From positions 4,840,001 to 4,904,000 of the forward strand of contig NC_082689.1 in assembly GCF_949987515.2 (NCBI RefSeq): a stretch of DNA of 64,000 nucleotides. Reading direction: 5' to 3'. Below the pieces are notes generated by a model. That model did no database searches. It was given only the letters and a program-made list of their open reading frames with translations, and had not been told where the DNA came from. Made by a program: the position numbers and the translations under genes. Source of the stretch: Delphinus delphis (lineage: Eukaryota; Chordata; Mammalia; Artiodactyla; Delphinidae). Shown here piece by piece: positions 63,500 to 64,000 of this stretch (positions within the stretch are counted from its first letter, which is position 1; every line of letters begins with the position of its first letter).

Positions 63500-64000
63500 T
63501 GTTAGCATAGAATCCAAGAAGAGAAAAAAAAAAGTGCTCAAGCTGTAAAAATTAAAATTAATGAACTGACAGTAAACCTTCCCAGAACCCAAAGTTACGG
63601 CATGCTCTCTGTAATCTCAAATGCAGGGCTGCCTGCCCCTCCTGGGGCTGGCTCTATGAGAAAGGAGAAACCAAAGGAAGTGCAGGACACAACGACAAGA
63701 GCTGAAACCTGTGTTTCTAACTTCTACCATTAAAACAAGCCTTGTAAAAAATGTCCATGATGACAAAAAATATTTAAAAGTTAGCAAAAATGCAAGCGCT
63801 TCAGATTCAAGATTGGCTGTCTAATAACCATAGATTCTGGTGGGAAGATGTGTGGTTAAATGGTTAGAAGGAAATGGGCACACACACACCTTCCATGTGG
63901 AGGAGTGAAAGATGGGTATGGTTTTTATACTTGGGGCTGACAAGGCTGGACGGTGGCCTGGTGGAGGCAGGTGGAAGTGAAATGTTCAAGAGTCATCTGA
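63500..64000. other. AGAP1: Unique intron to the window end
   Basis: Nothing recognisable beyond A-rich runs and a short CA run at 63881-63890. Confidence 0.45.

Overview
This is mammalian nuclear DNA, almost certainly from a cetacean. It carries at least 13 tRNA-derived CHR-type SINEs, the family typical of whales and hippos. Most have intact target-site duplications (TSDs). There are also young and old L1 fragments, MIR and L2 relics, and hAT-type DNA transposon remnants. Nothing looks bacterial, viral or plasmid-like, and there are no operons.

Only one stretch can be defended as protein coding: a 162-bp internal exon on the minus strand at 35384-35545, with good splice signals. Its translation contains a proline-rich segment and the basic run NRKKHRRKK, which I recognise as AGAP1 (ArfGAP with GTPase, ankyrin and PH domains 1; centaurin gamma 2). 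The window is therefore read as the interior of the very large AGAP1 gene, transcribed right to left. The upstream intron is 35546-64000 and the downstream intron is 1-35383. Almost all other open frames fall in repeats or in GC-rich intron sequence.

Layout. 1-920: old antisense L1 split by a CHR SINE. 921-5870: mostly unique intron. 5870-7330: old L1 nested in an older antisense L1. 8.1-9.4 kb: two CHR SINEs. 9.4-13.7 kb: unique, with a CA microsatellite. 13.8-14.2 kb: L1 3' end with a duplicated terminus. 15.4-31.7 kb: scattered SINEs, MIR, L2 and old L1, ending in a young 1.7-kb L1 and a CHR SINE. 35.4 kb: AGAP1 exon, followed upstream in the gene by an L1 3' end. 36.8-42 kb: ancient LINE and GC-rich intron plus a CHR SINE. 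43.9-44.7 kb: repeat-free, CpG-retaining block with clustered transcription-factor motifs. 48.5-63.5 kb: L1 3' ends, five CHR SINEs, a complex tetranucleotide microsatellite and hAT relics.

The most interesting signals are regulatory and structural. They are the in-frame cassette-like exon flanked by inverted CHR SINEs, the 44-kb motif-dense block (possibly part of the regulatory neighbourhood of GBX2, which lies near AGAP1 in other mammals), and nested or inverted retrotransposon insertions whose order can be read from shared TSDs. I found no new protein system. Repeat boundaries without stated TSDs are approximate, and family names come from memory of consensus sequences, not from a search.
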